Origin: Mycobacterium sp. D16Q13
Lineage (GTDB): Bacteria > Actinomycetota > Actinomycetes > Mycobacteriales > Mycobacteriaceae
Direction: 5' to 3'
Assembly (NCBI RefSeq): GCF_002013375.1
Contig: NZ_MAEW01000025.1
Location: 1 to 60,576 of the forward strand
DNA length: 60,576 bases
Notes under the pieces: model-generated
The model's input: the letters and a program-made list of their open reading frames with translations, nothing else
The model's database searches: none
Told to the model about the DNA's origin: nothing
Made by a program: the position numbers and the translations under genes
Shown: positions 7,713 through 16,845 of the stretch, piece by piece
Numbering within the stretch: position 1 is the first letter of the stretch
How the letters are laid out: each line of letters starts with the position of its first letter

Positions 7713-9365
7713 ATGACCGATGGACCGCTGATCGTCCAGTCCGATAAGACCGTGCTGCTGGAGGTCGATCACGACCAGGCAGATGCGGCGCGCCAGGCTA
7801 TCGCCCCCTTCGCCGAGCTCGAACGCGCCCCCGAGCACGTGCACACCTACCGCATCACCCCGCTGGCGCTGTGGAACGCCCGCGCCGCCGGGCACGACGC
7901 CGAGCAGGTGGTCGACGCCCTCGTCACCTTCTCTCGTTACGCGGTACCGCAACCGCTGCTGGTGGACATCGTCGACACCATGGCCCGCTACGGGCGCCTC
8001 CAGCTCATCAAACATCCGGCGCACGGCCTGACGCTGGTGAGCCTGGATCGCGCCGTCCTCGAAGAGGTCCTGCGACACAAAAAGCTCGCCCCCATGTTTG
8101 GCACCCGCATCGATGACGACACCGTGCAGGTGCACCCCAGTGAGCGTGGCCGCGTCAAGCAGATGCTGCTCAAAATCGGTTGGCCCGCAGAGGATCTCGC
8201 CGGATACGTAGACGGCGAAGCCCACCCGATCAGCCTGGCAGAGGATGGCTGGGAGCTCCGGGATTACCAACAGATGGCGGCCGACTCGTTCTGGGCGGGC
8301 GGTTCCGGCGTGGTGGTGCTGCCCTGTGGGGCCGGTAAGACCCTGGTGGGCGCCGCCGCGATGGCCAAGGCACAGGCGACCACCCTGATCCTGGTCACCA
8401 ACACCGTCGCGGGGCGGCAGTGGAAACGCGAACTCATCGCGCGAACCTCCTTGACCGAAGAAGAGATCGGCGAATACTCCGGTGAGCGCAAGGAGATCCG
8501 GCCGGTCACCATCGCCACCTACCAGGTGATCACCCGGCGTACCAAGGGCGAGTACCGCCACCTGGAACTGTTCGACAGCCGGGACTGGGGCCTGATCGTC
8601 TACGACGAGGTACATCTGCTGCCCGCTCCGGTGTTCCGGATGACGGCAGATCTGCAGTCGCGGCGCCGCCTCGGGCTCACCGCCACCCTCATTCGGGAGG
8701 ACGGCCGCGAGGGCGATGTCTTCAGCCTCATCGGCCCCAAACGCTACGACGCGCCATGGAAAGACATTGAGGCCCAAGGCTGGATCGCCCCCGCCGAGTG
8801 CATCGAGGTGCGGGTCACCCTCACCGACAACGAGCGGATGATCTACGCCACCGCCGAGGCCGACGAACGATACAAACTGTGCTCGACGGCCCACACCAAG
8901 ATCAACGTGGTGAAGTCGATTCTCGCCCGCCATCCCGGCGTGCCGACTCTGGTCATCGGCGCCTACCTGGATCAGCTCGACGAATTGGGAACCGAGCTGG
9001 ATGCCCCGGTGATCCAGGGCTCCACCAAGAACGCCGAACGTGAAGCACTTTTCGACGCATTCCGGCGCGGCGAGATCGCCACACTGGTGGTCTCGAAGGT
9101 GGCCAACTTCTCCATCGACCTGCCGGAAGCAGCTGTAGCGGTTCAGGTTTCGGGAACATTCGGCTCACGCCAAGAGGAGGCGCAGCGGCTTGGGCGGCTA
9201 TTGCGCCCGAAGGCCGACGGCGGACAGGCCTACTTCTATTCGGTGGTATCCCGCGACACCCTCGATGCCGAGTACGCGGCACATCGGCAGCGGTTCCTGG
9301 CCGAGCAGGGCTATGGCTACCGGATCACCGACGCCGACGATCTTCTCGGACCCGCGATCGGTTAA
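7713..9365 (+). CDS. ercc3: XPB/Ercc3-type DNA helicase
   Basis: A 550-residue superfamily 2 helicase. It carries an N-terminal damage-recognition-like region, Walker A PCGAGKT near residue 206, the DEVH box in YDEVHLL, motif III GLTATLIRED and motif VI QRLGRLLRPK. Bacterial XPB unwinds DNA 3' to 5' and is linked to nucleotide excision repair. The ATG at 7713 gives the usual N-terminus (MTDGPLIVQSDKTVLLEVD); ten extra upstream codons are open but look untranslated. The gene overlaps the convergent acyltransferase gene by 4 bases at its stop. Confidence 0.95.
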   Translation: MTDGPLIVQSDKTVLLEVDHDQADAARQAIAPFAELERAPEHVHTYRITPLALWNARAAGHDAEQVVDALVTFSRYAVPQPLLVDIVDTMARYGRLQLIKHPAHGLTLVSLDRAVLEEVLRHKKLAPMFGTRIDDDTVQVHPSERGRVKQMLLKIGWPAEDLAGYVDGEAHPISLAEDGWELRDYQQMAADSFWAGGSGVVVLPCGAGKTLVGAAAMAKAQATTLILVTNTVAGRQWKRELIARTSLTEEEIGEYSGERKEIRPVTIATYQVITRRTKGEYRHLELFDSRDWGLIVYDEVHLLPAPVFRMTADLQSRRRLGLTATLIREDGREGDVFSLIGPKRYDAPWKDIEAQGWIAPAECIEVRVTLTDNERMIYATAEADERYKLCSTAHTKINVVKSILARHPGVPTLVIGAYLDQLDELGTELDAPVIQGSTKNAEREALFDAFRRGEIATLVVSKVANFSIDLPEAAVAVQVSGTFGSRQEEAQRLGRLLRPKADGGQAYFYSVVSRDTLDAEYAAHRQRFLAEQGYGYRITDADDLLGPAIG

Positions 9366-10477
9366 TCGTTCGAGACCCTGGAGAGTTGGTCTCCGGCCCG
9401 CTCCGGGGATGATTCGAAGCGGCGCTTGATGCGCAGCAGGGGCGTCTCGAAGTATCGAAAGCTCAGGTAGGCAACGGCGATGACAAGGATCGTCGTTCCA
9501 GCACACAGTGCCAGCCCCTGCTCCTCATGGGCTATTCGGCGTACGACGTTGGCGCACAACATGTGCATCAAGTAGATGCCGTAGCTGATCACGCCGATGA
9601 ACGCGAGGGGTCTCCAGCTCAGCACCGGGTGCATGAGGGTGTCCTCGCGGATGGAGACGGCGACGACAGTGACGACCATGAGGACCTGGATCGACCAGGG
9701 TGGCGCACCGAACCACAACGCGGCAATCATCGCCGCGAACACCGCCGGGGCCGACCACCACCAGCCCAGCACCGCGGCGACCCGTGCGTAGCCACGGCGG
9801 GTGTTGACGACGATCGCGAAAGCCGCGCCGAGCAGGATGGGCAACGACAAGCTCGCCAGGACGCGCCAGGGCAATACCCGCGCATCGAAGAAGACGCCGG
9901 TTCCGGTCGAAACCGCTACCAGTACGAAGAGCACCACGAACGGTGCCCAGACCTTTCCCTTGCTCAACACCAGGGCCCCGACCAACAGCGGCGGCCACAA
10001 CAGATAGAACTGTTCCTCGGTGGACAGCGACCAGGAAAAGTAGAACGGCACCGACGCGCCCGTGGACAGGTCCACGAACCAGTTGACGGTATAGGTCAAG
10101 AATGCCGGCAAGTCCCCAAAGAATCGCTCGCCCTTTGGCGTATCGCGTTCGGTGACGAGCACCAGCAGGACGTACAGGGCCAGCACCGCGTAGTACAGCG
10201 GGAAGATGCGTAATGCCCTGCGTGCGTAGAAGTTTCGCAGCGATACGTCGGAAGTGCGATCACGCTCGCGGACAAGAAGAGTGGTGATGAGAAAGCCACT
10301 GATCGCGAAGAAGAAGTCGACGCCCATGAATCCGCTGTGCGAGATCCTTGGACCGGGCGTTCCGGACGTATGGTGCCAGATCACCGCCAGGACACTCAGT
10401 GCCCGCAAGCCGTCCAGCGCCCCGAACTTCTTCGTGACGAGAAACGATTCGTAAGCAGCCACAGCCCGTCGCGACAC
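9362..10477 (-). CDS. Acyltransferase 3 family integral membrane protein
   Basis: A 371-residue polytopic protein of the acyltransferase-3 (OafA/NodX-like) family, with about ten hydrophobic helices. The first helix carries LSVLAVIWHHTSG, with the histidine pair that family members need, and an Arg-rich cytoplasmic loop (ARRALRIFPLYY) follows. Such enzymes acetylate or acylate extracytoplasmic glycans or lipids. The start is a GTG at 10477 (MSRRAVAAYESF). It is the last gene of a minus-strand run that includes two exported PA14-domain proteins (10505-14151), which suggests a cell-surface glycan target; this is inference. Confidence 0.88.
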   Translation of the reverse strand: MSRRAVAAYESFLVTKKFGALDGLRALSVLAVIWHHTSGTPGPRISHSGFMGVDFFFAISGFLITTLLVRERDRTSDVSLRNFYARRALRIFPLYYAVLALYVLLVLVTERDTPKGERFFGDLPAFLTYTVNWFVDLSTGASVPFYFSWSLSTEEQFYLLWPPLLVGALVLSKGKVWAPFVVLFVLVAVSTGTGVFFDARVLPWRVLASLSLPILLGAAFAIVVNTRRGYARVAAVLGWWWSAPAVFAAMIAALWFGAPPWSIQVLMVVTVVAVSIREDTLMHPVLSWRPLAFIGVISYGIYLMHMLCANVVRRIAHEEQGLALCAGTTILVIAVAYLSFRYFETPLLRIKRRFESSPERAGDQLSRVSND

Positions 10478-10504
10478 CGAAAGAAGGGTATCAGCGTTAC
10501 CAGA

Positions 10505-11854
10505 TCAGTGTTGCTGCCGGCATCCGTTATCCGCGGCGGTGTCGAGCTGGATATCCGTGGAGCTGATCGAGGGCGTCAGGAACCGAATATGTCCGATGAG
10601 CTCCCGCGGCAGATCGTCGATCCGGGTGGAATAGCGGGTGCCGTCGATCACGCTGCGCGCGGTCAGCGAGAAGGTCTTCGCGACGTCGGCGTCAAACGCA
10701 CCGTACTTCTGCAGCGCCGCCGCAACCATCCGCTGGAAGGGCGTTAGGTTCAACGTTCGCAAGTCCAGGGACGGATCAAGCTGAATTCTGATCCCCTCGG
10801 GCACCCCATCGGGATTCGTGCCGTCCGACCGCGTACCCGGGTACACATAGGTGGGTGCGTTGATCGGGATCGCGAACCGCAGCGCATGATCGATCACTCC
10901 GGCCTGTACGTCTTCCGGCGTGATCAGCCCCGCGAGGTAGGACAGCTCACCTCCCGAATGCGCGGGTCCACTGACATGCCCGCCCGATCCCGTGTTTACC
11001 CGATAGGTGGCCTGCGCGATCGCCGACATCGAATCCGGTCTGAAGGACTGGAACTCGTATTCACACCCGTTGGTGTCGTCGATGATTGCCAGATGCGCGT
11101 CGGCGTCCTGCGTGGGCAGGTAATGGGGCAGATACGGGATGTCGATCGACTTCCCGCTGTTGCGGACGGCGACTGTCCGGGTGGGAGTGCCCGCGGGTGC
11201 GTGATAGACGGCGGTAGTCCAGATGTCCTCGTTGACGTCGATTGCCTTGACGTCGGGGTGATGCATCAGCGCGGCAATCCACTTCGCCGACCGAGGGTCG
11301 ATCGCCGGGTTCGGCGGCAGCGGCTGATTCAAGAATGAGTTAGCCGCGAAGAAGTTGCCGTTCGCAGACTCCGGGCCCAGCGCGACTTGAGACACCGAGA
11401 ACTCTTGTACCACAGGGCCACTCGCACTGGAGTAGCTGACCCGGACCGCGTGCACACCAGCCTGGACGGTGCGCGTGGCCAGATCGGCCCCCCAGTCACG
11501 GGTGTTGGCGTGATCGAAGATCTGCTCGCCATCGAGCCATACCCGCCCGACAACGCCACCGCTCATCGCGGCAATCTGGTACTCGCCCGTCACGGGGAAT
11601 CGCAGCGAACCGACGGCATCGACCGAAAATCCGTCGGACCGCACACCCGGCGCTGGAGATGCCGCGAAGTTCCCGCCGACCGAGTACTCGCATCGGGCGA
11701 GCACCGCAGTGCCGGAATGATCAGTGTTGTTGTAGTAGCGCGTCCAGTATTGACCTACATCGCAAGGGTTCTGGGCCGCCGCATCCGTCTCGTTCCGGGC
11801 GGGCGCACAGGCGGCCACCAGCAGGATCACCGTAAGCAGGGCGAGCGTGCGCAC
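10505..11854 (-). CDS. Exported PA14-domain lipoprotein with an unassigned C-terminal domain
   Basis: A 449-residue protein from GTG 11854 with a lipoprotein signal (lipobox LVAAC). Residues about 40-180 look like a PA14 beta-barrel, with YWTRYYNNTD, LRFPVTGEYQI and RVWLDGEQIFD. The remaining ~270 residues form a domain I do not recognise, marked by GGHVSGPAHSGGELSYLAGLI, YPGTRSDG and LNLTPFQRMVAAAL. The gene at 12406-14151 carries the same PA14-plus-C-terminal pair. PA14 modules often bind glycans, so a role on cell-wall or environmental carbohydrate is plausible but unproven. The open frame extends upstream beyond 11854 with unlikely Arg-rich sequence, so the GTG is preferred. Confidence 0.8.
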   Translation of the reverse strand: MRTLALLTVILLVAACAPARNETDAAAQNPCDVGQYWTRYYNNTDHSGTAVLARCEYSVGGNFAASPAPGVRSDGFSVDAVGSLRFPVTGEYQIAAMSGGVVGRVWLDGEQIFDHANTRDWGADLATRTVQAGVHAVRVSYSSASGPVVQEFSVSQVALGPESANGNFFAANSFLNQPLPPNPAIDPRSAKWIAALMHHPDVKAIDVNEDIWTTAVYHAPAGTPTRTVAVRNSGKSIDIPYLPHYLPTQDADAHLAIIDDTNGCEYEFQSFRPDSMSAIAQATYRVNTGSGGHVSGPAHSGGELSYLAGLITPEDVQAGVIDHALRFAIPINAPTYVYPGTRSDGTNPDGVPEGIRIQLDPSLDLRTLNLTPFQRMVAAALQKYGAFDADVAKTFSLTARSVIDGTRYSTRIDDLPRELIGHIRFLTPSISSTDIQLDTAADNGCRQQH

Positions 11855-11877
11855 GGATTCACTGTACGGGCGAACGC

Positions 11878-12363
11878 TTACCTTCCGGCGGCGGCGATCT
11901 TGTCGAAGTATCTCTGGGTGCGCTTCATCGAGAAACCGACGATGGCACTCACCGCGGGGGTGGCATTGCGAATCGGTCCGGTGCCGTCGATGGCCCATGC
12001 CCAGGTGAAGTCGGCGCCGCGATCCGTCGGCGTCACCACATAGTCCTCGGCGAAGGCACGCAGGCCAGGCACCGGCACCGGCATGCTCGTGACGTAGAAC
12101 GCCTTCCGCCGCCCTTCTTCCCAGAGGAAGTAGTGCTCATTCACCTTCGGTCCCACAGCGGGCCCGATCTTGCGGACAGCACCCACACCGGCGCGCGGGT
12201 TACCCCACACGACCCTGATACCCGGAGCCAACCACCGCAACGTGGTGTCGTTGGTCAGCTCACGCCACACCGTGTCGGCGGACACCGGTACGGAGATGGT
12301 GTGGCTCGCTCTCACGGGAGCGCTGGACAGGAAGGCTTCATCGACTGCGTCAAGCGAAGGCAT
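11878..12363 (-). CDS. SRPBCC (polyketide cyclase/START-like) family protein
   Basis: A 161-residue SRPBCC-fold protein: SHTISVPVSADTVWREL near residue 20 is the typical first strand and helix, and DFTWAWAIDGTGP marks the later sheet. The fold makes a hydrophobic ligand pocket. Members range from lipid carriers to cyclases and the ligand cannot be named here. It lies between the two PA14-domain genes on the same strand, 23 bases before the 11854 start, so it is probably in their transcript. Confidence 0.8.
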   Translation of the reverse strand: MPSLDAVDEAFLSSAPVRASHTISVPVSADTVWRELTNDTTLRWLAPGIRVVWGNPRAGVGAVRKIGPAVGPKVNEHYFLWEEGRRKAFYVTSMPVPVPGLRAFAEDYVVTPTDRGADFTWAWAIDGTGPIRNATPAVSAIVGFSMKRTQRYFDKIAAAGR

Positions 12364-12405
12364 TCCCGTAACTTACGGTATCGGTCGGGTCGTAAACAAT
12401 GGGCC

Positions 12406-14151
12406 CTACTGCTGCTGGGCGCACGTCTGATCGGCCTGCTCGTCCAGCCGGATGTCCGTCGACGCCACAGTCGGTTTGAGGAACTGCAGGTGCTGCATGA
12501 GGGACTGCGGCAGGCCCGCGAGGGCAACGTTGAACGGCGCCGAGGCCGCGGTGTTCTCCGTGGCGACGGCGAGCACTCCCGCGGTGTCGGCGTTGTAGCC
12601 GCCGTAGATCTGCAACGCGACGGCCACCATCTGCTGGAAAGGCGTGAGCCCAAACTGGTCCAGATTGAGGCTCGGATCCAGCCGCATTCTCGTTCCCTGC
12701 GGAATTCCATTGGGCGTGCTGCCGTCGGAACGGGTGCCCGGATACGCGAATCGTGGTGAGCCGATGGGCAGCGCATATCGCAGCGCATGGTTGATGCCGC
12801 CCGCGTTCACCTCGGCCGATCTGATGAGCCCGGCAAGCCAGGACAGCTCGCCGCCGGCGTGAGCCGGCCCCGACGTATGCCCACCGGTGCCCGTGTACGC
12901 GTGATACGAGGCCGAGGCCACCGCCGAAGACGAATTGTTGAACATCTCCAGTTCGTACGCGCATCCCTTCGCCTGATCCACGATGATCAGCGCGCTGTCG
13001 CCGTCAGGGCTCGCCTTGTAGGACGGCAGATAGGGAACGGTCAGGTACTTACTCGAGTTGGTGATCCGGATGGCACGGGTGGGAGTGCCGGGCGGCGCGA
13101 CGTAGATGGGCTGGGTCCACGTGCTGCTGTTCAGCGAGATGCCGTTCTGATTTCCCAGCATCGTCACCCAGCCGTCGGAGCGAGGATCGATCTGGGCATC
13201 GGCGGGGATGGGCGTGTTCCAGAAGGAGTCCGCCGAGTAGTAGTTGCCGTTGGTACTGGCCGTGCCCGGCCCCATTTGTGAGACCGAGAAGAACTCGAAG
13301 GAATCGCCCGACGTTTTCCAGAAGACGACCTGAACCGTGTGATCGCCCGCGGCGACGTCCTTGGCGGCCAGATTGCGGCCCCAGCTCACCGTCCCCTTGT
13401 CGATGACCAGTTGTCCGTCGAGCCACACGCGCACCGCCATATTTCCGGTGTCCGCGCTGAACACGTAGTTCCCGTTGACAGGAAAGTGGATTGTCCCGAC
13501 ATACTGGGCGCCCCAGTTCGAGGTATTGACACCGGATACCGGTGCGGCACTTCGGAAGTTGCCACCCACCGATGTCTCACACTGTCGCACCGCCGGGGAT
13601 CCGCTCAACGCGGTGTTGTTGTAGTAACTGACCTGGTACTCATTGACGGCGCAATCCGACGGTGGGGTCGTCGGGATCGTGGTGGGTGCGGTCGACACCA
13701 CCGTCATCTTGTCCAGCACCAGCATTCGCCCGCAGAGGAACGTGCTGTATGCCGCGCTGTTGGTAATGGTGATGGAATGCGACCCCTCAGCGATAGACAA
13801 ATCCACCGAATACTCGGTCAAAGCATTTGCCGATACCGTGAAGTTTCCCACCGCGGCATTGTCGACGCTGACGCGCATCGCCGGTGCACCCAGGCATTGC
13901 TGCCCGCGTGCCCGAATGACAATTCTCGACGAGGCCTGCAGCCACACCGTGTGGGTAGCAACCGCATTCTGGCCATACAGACCCAACAGTGTTCCGCCGG
14001 ATGCGCTGGCGTCCGCCCAGGTGCCCGCGCCCCCGCTCGAGTAGGACATCGACTCCGCTTCGATGGCCGTATCTGCTTGGGAGACAGAGGGAAATGTTAT
14101 CCCCATGGCCGCTAGGACGGCCACGGCAGCCAAGAACCGCAGAACTCTCAT
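12406..14151 (-). CDS. Secreted CBM-PA14 protein, paralogue of the 10505-11854 product
   Basis: A 581-residue protein from ATG 14151 with a clear Sec signal peptide ending near ...SVSQADT. Residues about 30-155 resemble a carbohydrate-binding module of the CBM6/36/60 sort (IEAESMSYSSGG, SVDLSIAEGSHSI). After a Thr/Pro linker comes a PA14-like domain (YQVSYYNNTAL, IHFPVNGNYVF, VRVWLDGQLVID) and then the same unassigned C-terminal domain as its neighbour (GGHTSGPAHAGGELSWLAGLI, YPGTRSDGS, FGLTPFQQMVAVAL). Unlike the neighbour it has no lipobox. Two carbohydrate-type modules on one chain point to a glycan-binding or glycan-processing surface protein. Confidence 0.82.
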   Translation of the reverse strand: MRVLRFLAAVAVLAAMGITFPSVSQADTAIEAESMSYSSGGAGTWADASASGGTLLGLYGQNAVATHTVWLQASSRIVIRARGQQCLGAPAMRVSVDNAAVGNFTVSANALTEYSVDLSIAEGSHSITITNSAAYSTFLCGRMLVLDKMTVVSTAPTTIPTTPPSDCAVNEYQVSYYNNTALSGSPAVRQCETSVGGNFRSAAPVSGVNTSNWGAQYVGTIHFPVNGNYVFSADTGNMAVRVWLDGQLVIDKGTVSWGRNLAAKDVAAGDHTVQVVFWKTSGDSFEFFSVSQMGPGTASTNGNYYSADSFWNTPIPADAQIDPRSDGWVTMLGNQNGISLNSSTWTQPIYVAPPGTPTRAIRITNSSKYLTVPYLPSYKASPDGDSALIIVDQAKGCAYELEMFNNSSSAVASASYHAYTGTGGHTSGPAHAGGELSWLAGLIRSAEVNAGGINHALRYALPIGSPRFAYPGTRSDGSTPNGIPQGTRMRLDPSLNLDQFGLTPFQQMVAVALQIYGGYNADTAGVLAVATENTAASAPFNVALAGLPQSLMQHLQFLKPTVASTDIRLDEQADQTCAQQQ

Positions 14152-14295
14152 GAGCGTGAATACCCTGTCCGATAGCAGACGCAAAACGATTCACGCGCAA
14201 AATACTCCCGGGTTGAATCAATTCACCAGGGCATTCGTTCAAGCGATATTCTCCGGCGATGAATCTGCAATAGACAGACTGACCAATAGGCTCAA

Positions 14296-15297
14296 CTATG
14301 AACTGCTGGTGACTATCTCGCGAACAAACAAGTCGATTCCAGAACGGTCATAGGCAGCTTCCGGGAAATTGCATATCGCGTAACCCAGCCCCAGTCGGCG
14401 GAACTCCGCCAGACGCTCGGCGATCTGTTCCGGGGTTCCCGCCGTTTCGGCAAGGTTCCCGACCGTGACCTGGGCGACGTCCTCGCCGATGACCGGGACC
14501 AGCCGCGCCTTGATGGCCGCCAGCCGATCGGCCACCTCGGCGCCATCGGCTCCGATGACGATGTTCATGTTGGCGCTCCGGACAATCGCGCCGAAATCGG
14601 TGCCGATGTCTTTGCAATGCGCTGCAAGCACTTTCGACTTGTGCTCGAATTCTTCGGGAGACTGCCCGAAGTTGGTGTATTGCGCATATCGCGCCGCGAT
14701 CCGCAATGTCACCTTCTCGCCGCCACCCGCGATCCACAGCGGAATTCCCTTGGACTGCAAGGGCTTGGGAGCGACAATGGCGTCATCGACCTGGTAATAG
14801 GTGCCGTCCAAAGAGACGCGCCCGTCGCGCCAGGCGTCGCGCATGATGCGCACCCCTTCGCGCAGCCTGCCGAGGCGCTCGGCGGCACCGGGAAAGCCAT
14901 AGCCATACGCGCGCCACTCGTGCTCATACCATCCGCCGCCGATGCCCATCTGGGTGCGCCCGCCCGAGATGATGTCCACTGTCGCAGCGATCTTGGCCAG
15001 GTACACCGGGTTTCGGTATCCCATGGCCGTACACATCTGCCCCAGCTTGATCCGCGAGGTCACGGCCGCGAAAGCGGACATCAGTGTCCACGCCTCATGG
15101 GTCGCCTCGTCGGTGGGCACCGGAACGGTATGGAAGTGGTCGTAGACCCATACCGAGTCCCACGGACCGTCCTCCGCGTACTGGACCAGATCGCGCATGG
15201 CGGTCCATTGATCCTCGGGCGCGATGCCTACCAAATCCAGGCGCCAGCCCTGCGGGATGAAGACTCCGAACTCCAGTGTCTCGGCCACCCGCGCCAC
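14296..15297 (-). CDS. LLM-class F420-dependent oxidoreductase
   Basis: A 333-residue luciferase-like TIM-barrel protein. LEFGVFIPQGW opens the first strand and IKLGQMCTAMGYRNP and GRTQMGIGGGWYEHEW are the familiar cofactor-site segments. Mycobacterial members mostly use coenzyme F420 to transfer hydride to small molecules. The GTG at 15297 lies one base beyond the stop of the monooxygenase gene, so the two are almost certainly one operon. A second in-frame GTG at 15288 is an alternative start. Pairing with an FAD monooxygenase suggests sequential redox steps on one substrate, which is inference. Confidence 0.85.
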   Translation of the reverse strand: MARVAETLEFGVFIPQGWRLDLVGIAPEDQWTAMRDLVQYAEDGPWDSVWVYDHFHTVPVPTDEATHEAWTLMSAFAAVTSRIKLGQMCTAMGYRNPVYLAKIAATVDIISGGRTQMGIGGGWYEHEWRAYGYGFPGAAERLGRLREGVRIMRDAWRDGRVSLDGTYYQVDDAIVAPKPLQSKGIPLWIAGGGEKVTLRIAARYAQYTNFGQSPEEFEHKSKVLAAHCKDIGTDFGAIVRSANMNIVIGADGAEVADRLAAIKARLVPVIGEDVAQVTVGNLAETAGTPEQIAERLAEFRRLGLGYAICNFPEAAYDRSGIDLFVREIVTSSS

Positions 15298-15298
15298 A

Positions 15299-16780
15299 TT
15301 ACGCCGGGACGGGCGATCCCACCCATTGGGTGAGGGCCTCGATAAGGCCGGCGTCGGAGCCCTCGCCCACCCAGGCGACATGGCCGTCGGGGCGCACCAG
15401 CACCGCATCCGGTGCCGTCACCTCGCCCAGCACCGGAAGATCCCATGCACCTGAGTATTTCGCGTCCACCAGCTGAACTCGGTCTGTCCATCCGTCGATG
15501 TGCAGGCTCTGCGACTCTCCGAAGTTGAACAGCAGCGGACGGGCCGTGTGCAGGTATGGGTAGACGCGCGTCGGCCCCTCCGCGGTCACCAGGTCGAGGT
15601 CCGGCATGCGGCGACCCAGCAGTGGATGCGCCGTGCCCTGATGCCCACCTACCTCATAGTGGATGTCCAGGCCGCTCATCATGCCGGCGATGCGCTTGCG
15701 CGGTTCGTCCATGGCCAGCAGATCGGACATGATGTCACGCAACGCATCGATCCGCGGGCTCGCCTCGGACAGCGGGGTCTGGGCCATGGTGTTGTGCAGC
15801 ACCCGTTCCGCCACCGGGTGACGCTCGGAGTGATAAGTGTCCAGCAGTGCGTCCGGGGCTTCTCCCTTGATCACCGCGGCAAGCTTCCAACCCAGGTTCA
15901 CCGCATCCTGGACACCGGTGTTGAGTCCCTGTCCACCGAACGGGAAGTGGATATGGGCGGAATCGCCCGCCAGGAACAGGCGCCGGTCACGGTACCGGTC
16001 GGCCTGGCGAGTCATATCGGAGAACCGGGACATCCAGCGTGGACTGTGCAAACCGAAATCCGTACCCGCGATGGCGATCAGCGCTTCCTTCGCCTCCTCC
16101 AGGGTCGGTTCGGCGCCGAGTCGGGAGAGGTCGGTACTGAAGACCAGCCGGCACCACCCCTCCTCGAACGGCAGAATGGCCAGGAAGGCCTGACCGGGTT
16201 TGCGCAGCAGTCCGAACTCGAGCGGTTGCTCAGTGATCTCGGCATCGACCAGCATCGCCGAGCAGGACGGGTCATGGCCGGGAAACCCGATCCCCGCGGC
16301 CTTGCGGATCGCACTGCGTCCGCCGTCGCATCCGATGAGGTACAGCCCGCGCATCGCGCGCCCGTCGGCAAGCTCCACGTCCACACCGGAGTCATCCTGG
16401 GTGAATCCGACCACCTCGGCGCTGTAATAGATCGGTACCCCGAGTTCGGCGATCCAGGCCGCGAGCGTCTTCTCGGTGTAATGCTGAAGCAGACCCAACG
16501 CGTACGGGTGACGGGTCGGGAAGTCCTCGATGCTCATGAAAATGCCTGAAAAGTGGGTCACCTGACCGGTCATCCCCTGGGAGAGAAACCTCTCGGCGAT
16601 CCCTCGCTGATCGAACACCTCGATCGTGCGTGAATGCACTCCCGCCGCACGAGATCCCACCTCTTCGTGGCTGTCCCGACGTTCCAACACCGCAACGTCG
16701 ACACCAGCGAGGGCCAGCTCACCGGCCAACATGAGTCCGGTCGGGCCCCCGCCCGCGATGACCACTGCATGCTCGGTCAT
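15299..16780 (-). CDS. FAD-dependent aromatic-ring monooxygenase (PHBH class)
   Basis: A 493-residue class A flavoprotein monooxygenase. It has the GxGxxG dinucleotide fold at the N-terminus (VIAGGGPTGL), the DG motif in LIGCDGGRSAIRK and the GD motif in LAGDSAHIHFPFGGQG, plus a thioredoxin-like C-terminal end. Such enzymes hydroxylate phenols and some inactivate antibiotics such as tetracyclines or rifamycins; the substrate here is unknown. ATG 16780 has an AAGGAG box 5 bases upstream. A TetR regulator is divergent and two palindromes lie between them at 16789-16836, so substrate-induced derepression is likely. Confidence 0.9.
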   Translation of the reverse strand: MTEHAVVIAGGGPTGLMLAGELALAGVDVAVLERRDSHEEVGSRAAGVHSRTIEVFDQRGIAERFLSQGMTGQVTHFSGIFMSIEDFPTRHPYALGLLQHYTEKTLAAWIAELGVPIYYSAEVVGFTQDDSGVDVELADGRAMRGLYLIGCDGGRSAIRKAAGIGFPGHDPSCSAMLVDAEITEQPLEFGLLRKPGQAFLAILPFEEGWCRLVFSTDLSRLGAEPTLEEAKEALIAIAGTDFGLHSPRWMSRFSDMTRQADRYRDRRLFLAGDSAHIHFPFGGQGLNTGVQDAVNLGWKLAAVIKGEAPDALLDTYHSERHPVAERVLHNTMAQTPLSEASPRIDALRDIMSDLLAMDEPRKRIAGMMSGLDIHYEVGGHQGTAHPLLGRRMPDLDLVTAEGPTRVYPYLHTARPLLFNFGESQSLHIDGWTDRVQLVDAKYSGAWDLPVLGEVTAPDAVLVRPDGHVAWVGEGSDAGLIEALTQWVGSPVPA

Positions 16781-16788
16781 AGTGCTCC

Positions 16789-16801
16789 TTAACGTTGTTA
16801 T
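16789..16801. promoter_or_regulatory. Operator-like palindrome 1 (monooxygenase side)
   Basis: TTAACGTTGTTAT is a 13-bp imperfect palindrome. It differs in two positions from TTAACATTGTTAA, the reverse complement of the palindrome at 16824-16836, and starts 8 bases upstream of the monooxygenase ATG. It is a likely second site for the divergent TetR protein. Confidence 0.6.
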
Positions 16802-16823
16802 TGGCATTGCATCAATAATTACT

Positions 16824-16836
16824 TTAACAATGTTAA
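16824..16836. promoter_or_regulatory. Operator-like palindrome 2 (tetR side)
   Basis: TTAACAATGTTAA is a perfect 13-bp palindrome around one central base. It overlaps a possible -10 (TAAGGT, 16834-16839) whose start point would fall on the GTG of the TetR gene, so binding here would give autorepression. Confidence 0.7.
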
Positions 16837-16845
16837 GGTGTCAAT

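Noticed and set aside
7497..8933. A 478-codon minus-strand frame opposite ercc3
   Set aside because: Antisense to an intact helicase and overlapping the DUF2628 gene; no recognisable motifs.
15299..16780. Calling the monooxygenase the M. abscessus tetracycline-inactivating enzyme
   Set aside because: As I recall, the regulator and monooxygenase of that system are on the same strand. Here they are divergent, and the sequence alone does not fix the substrate.
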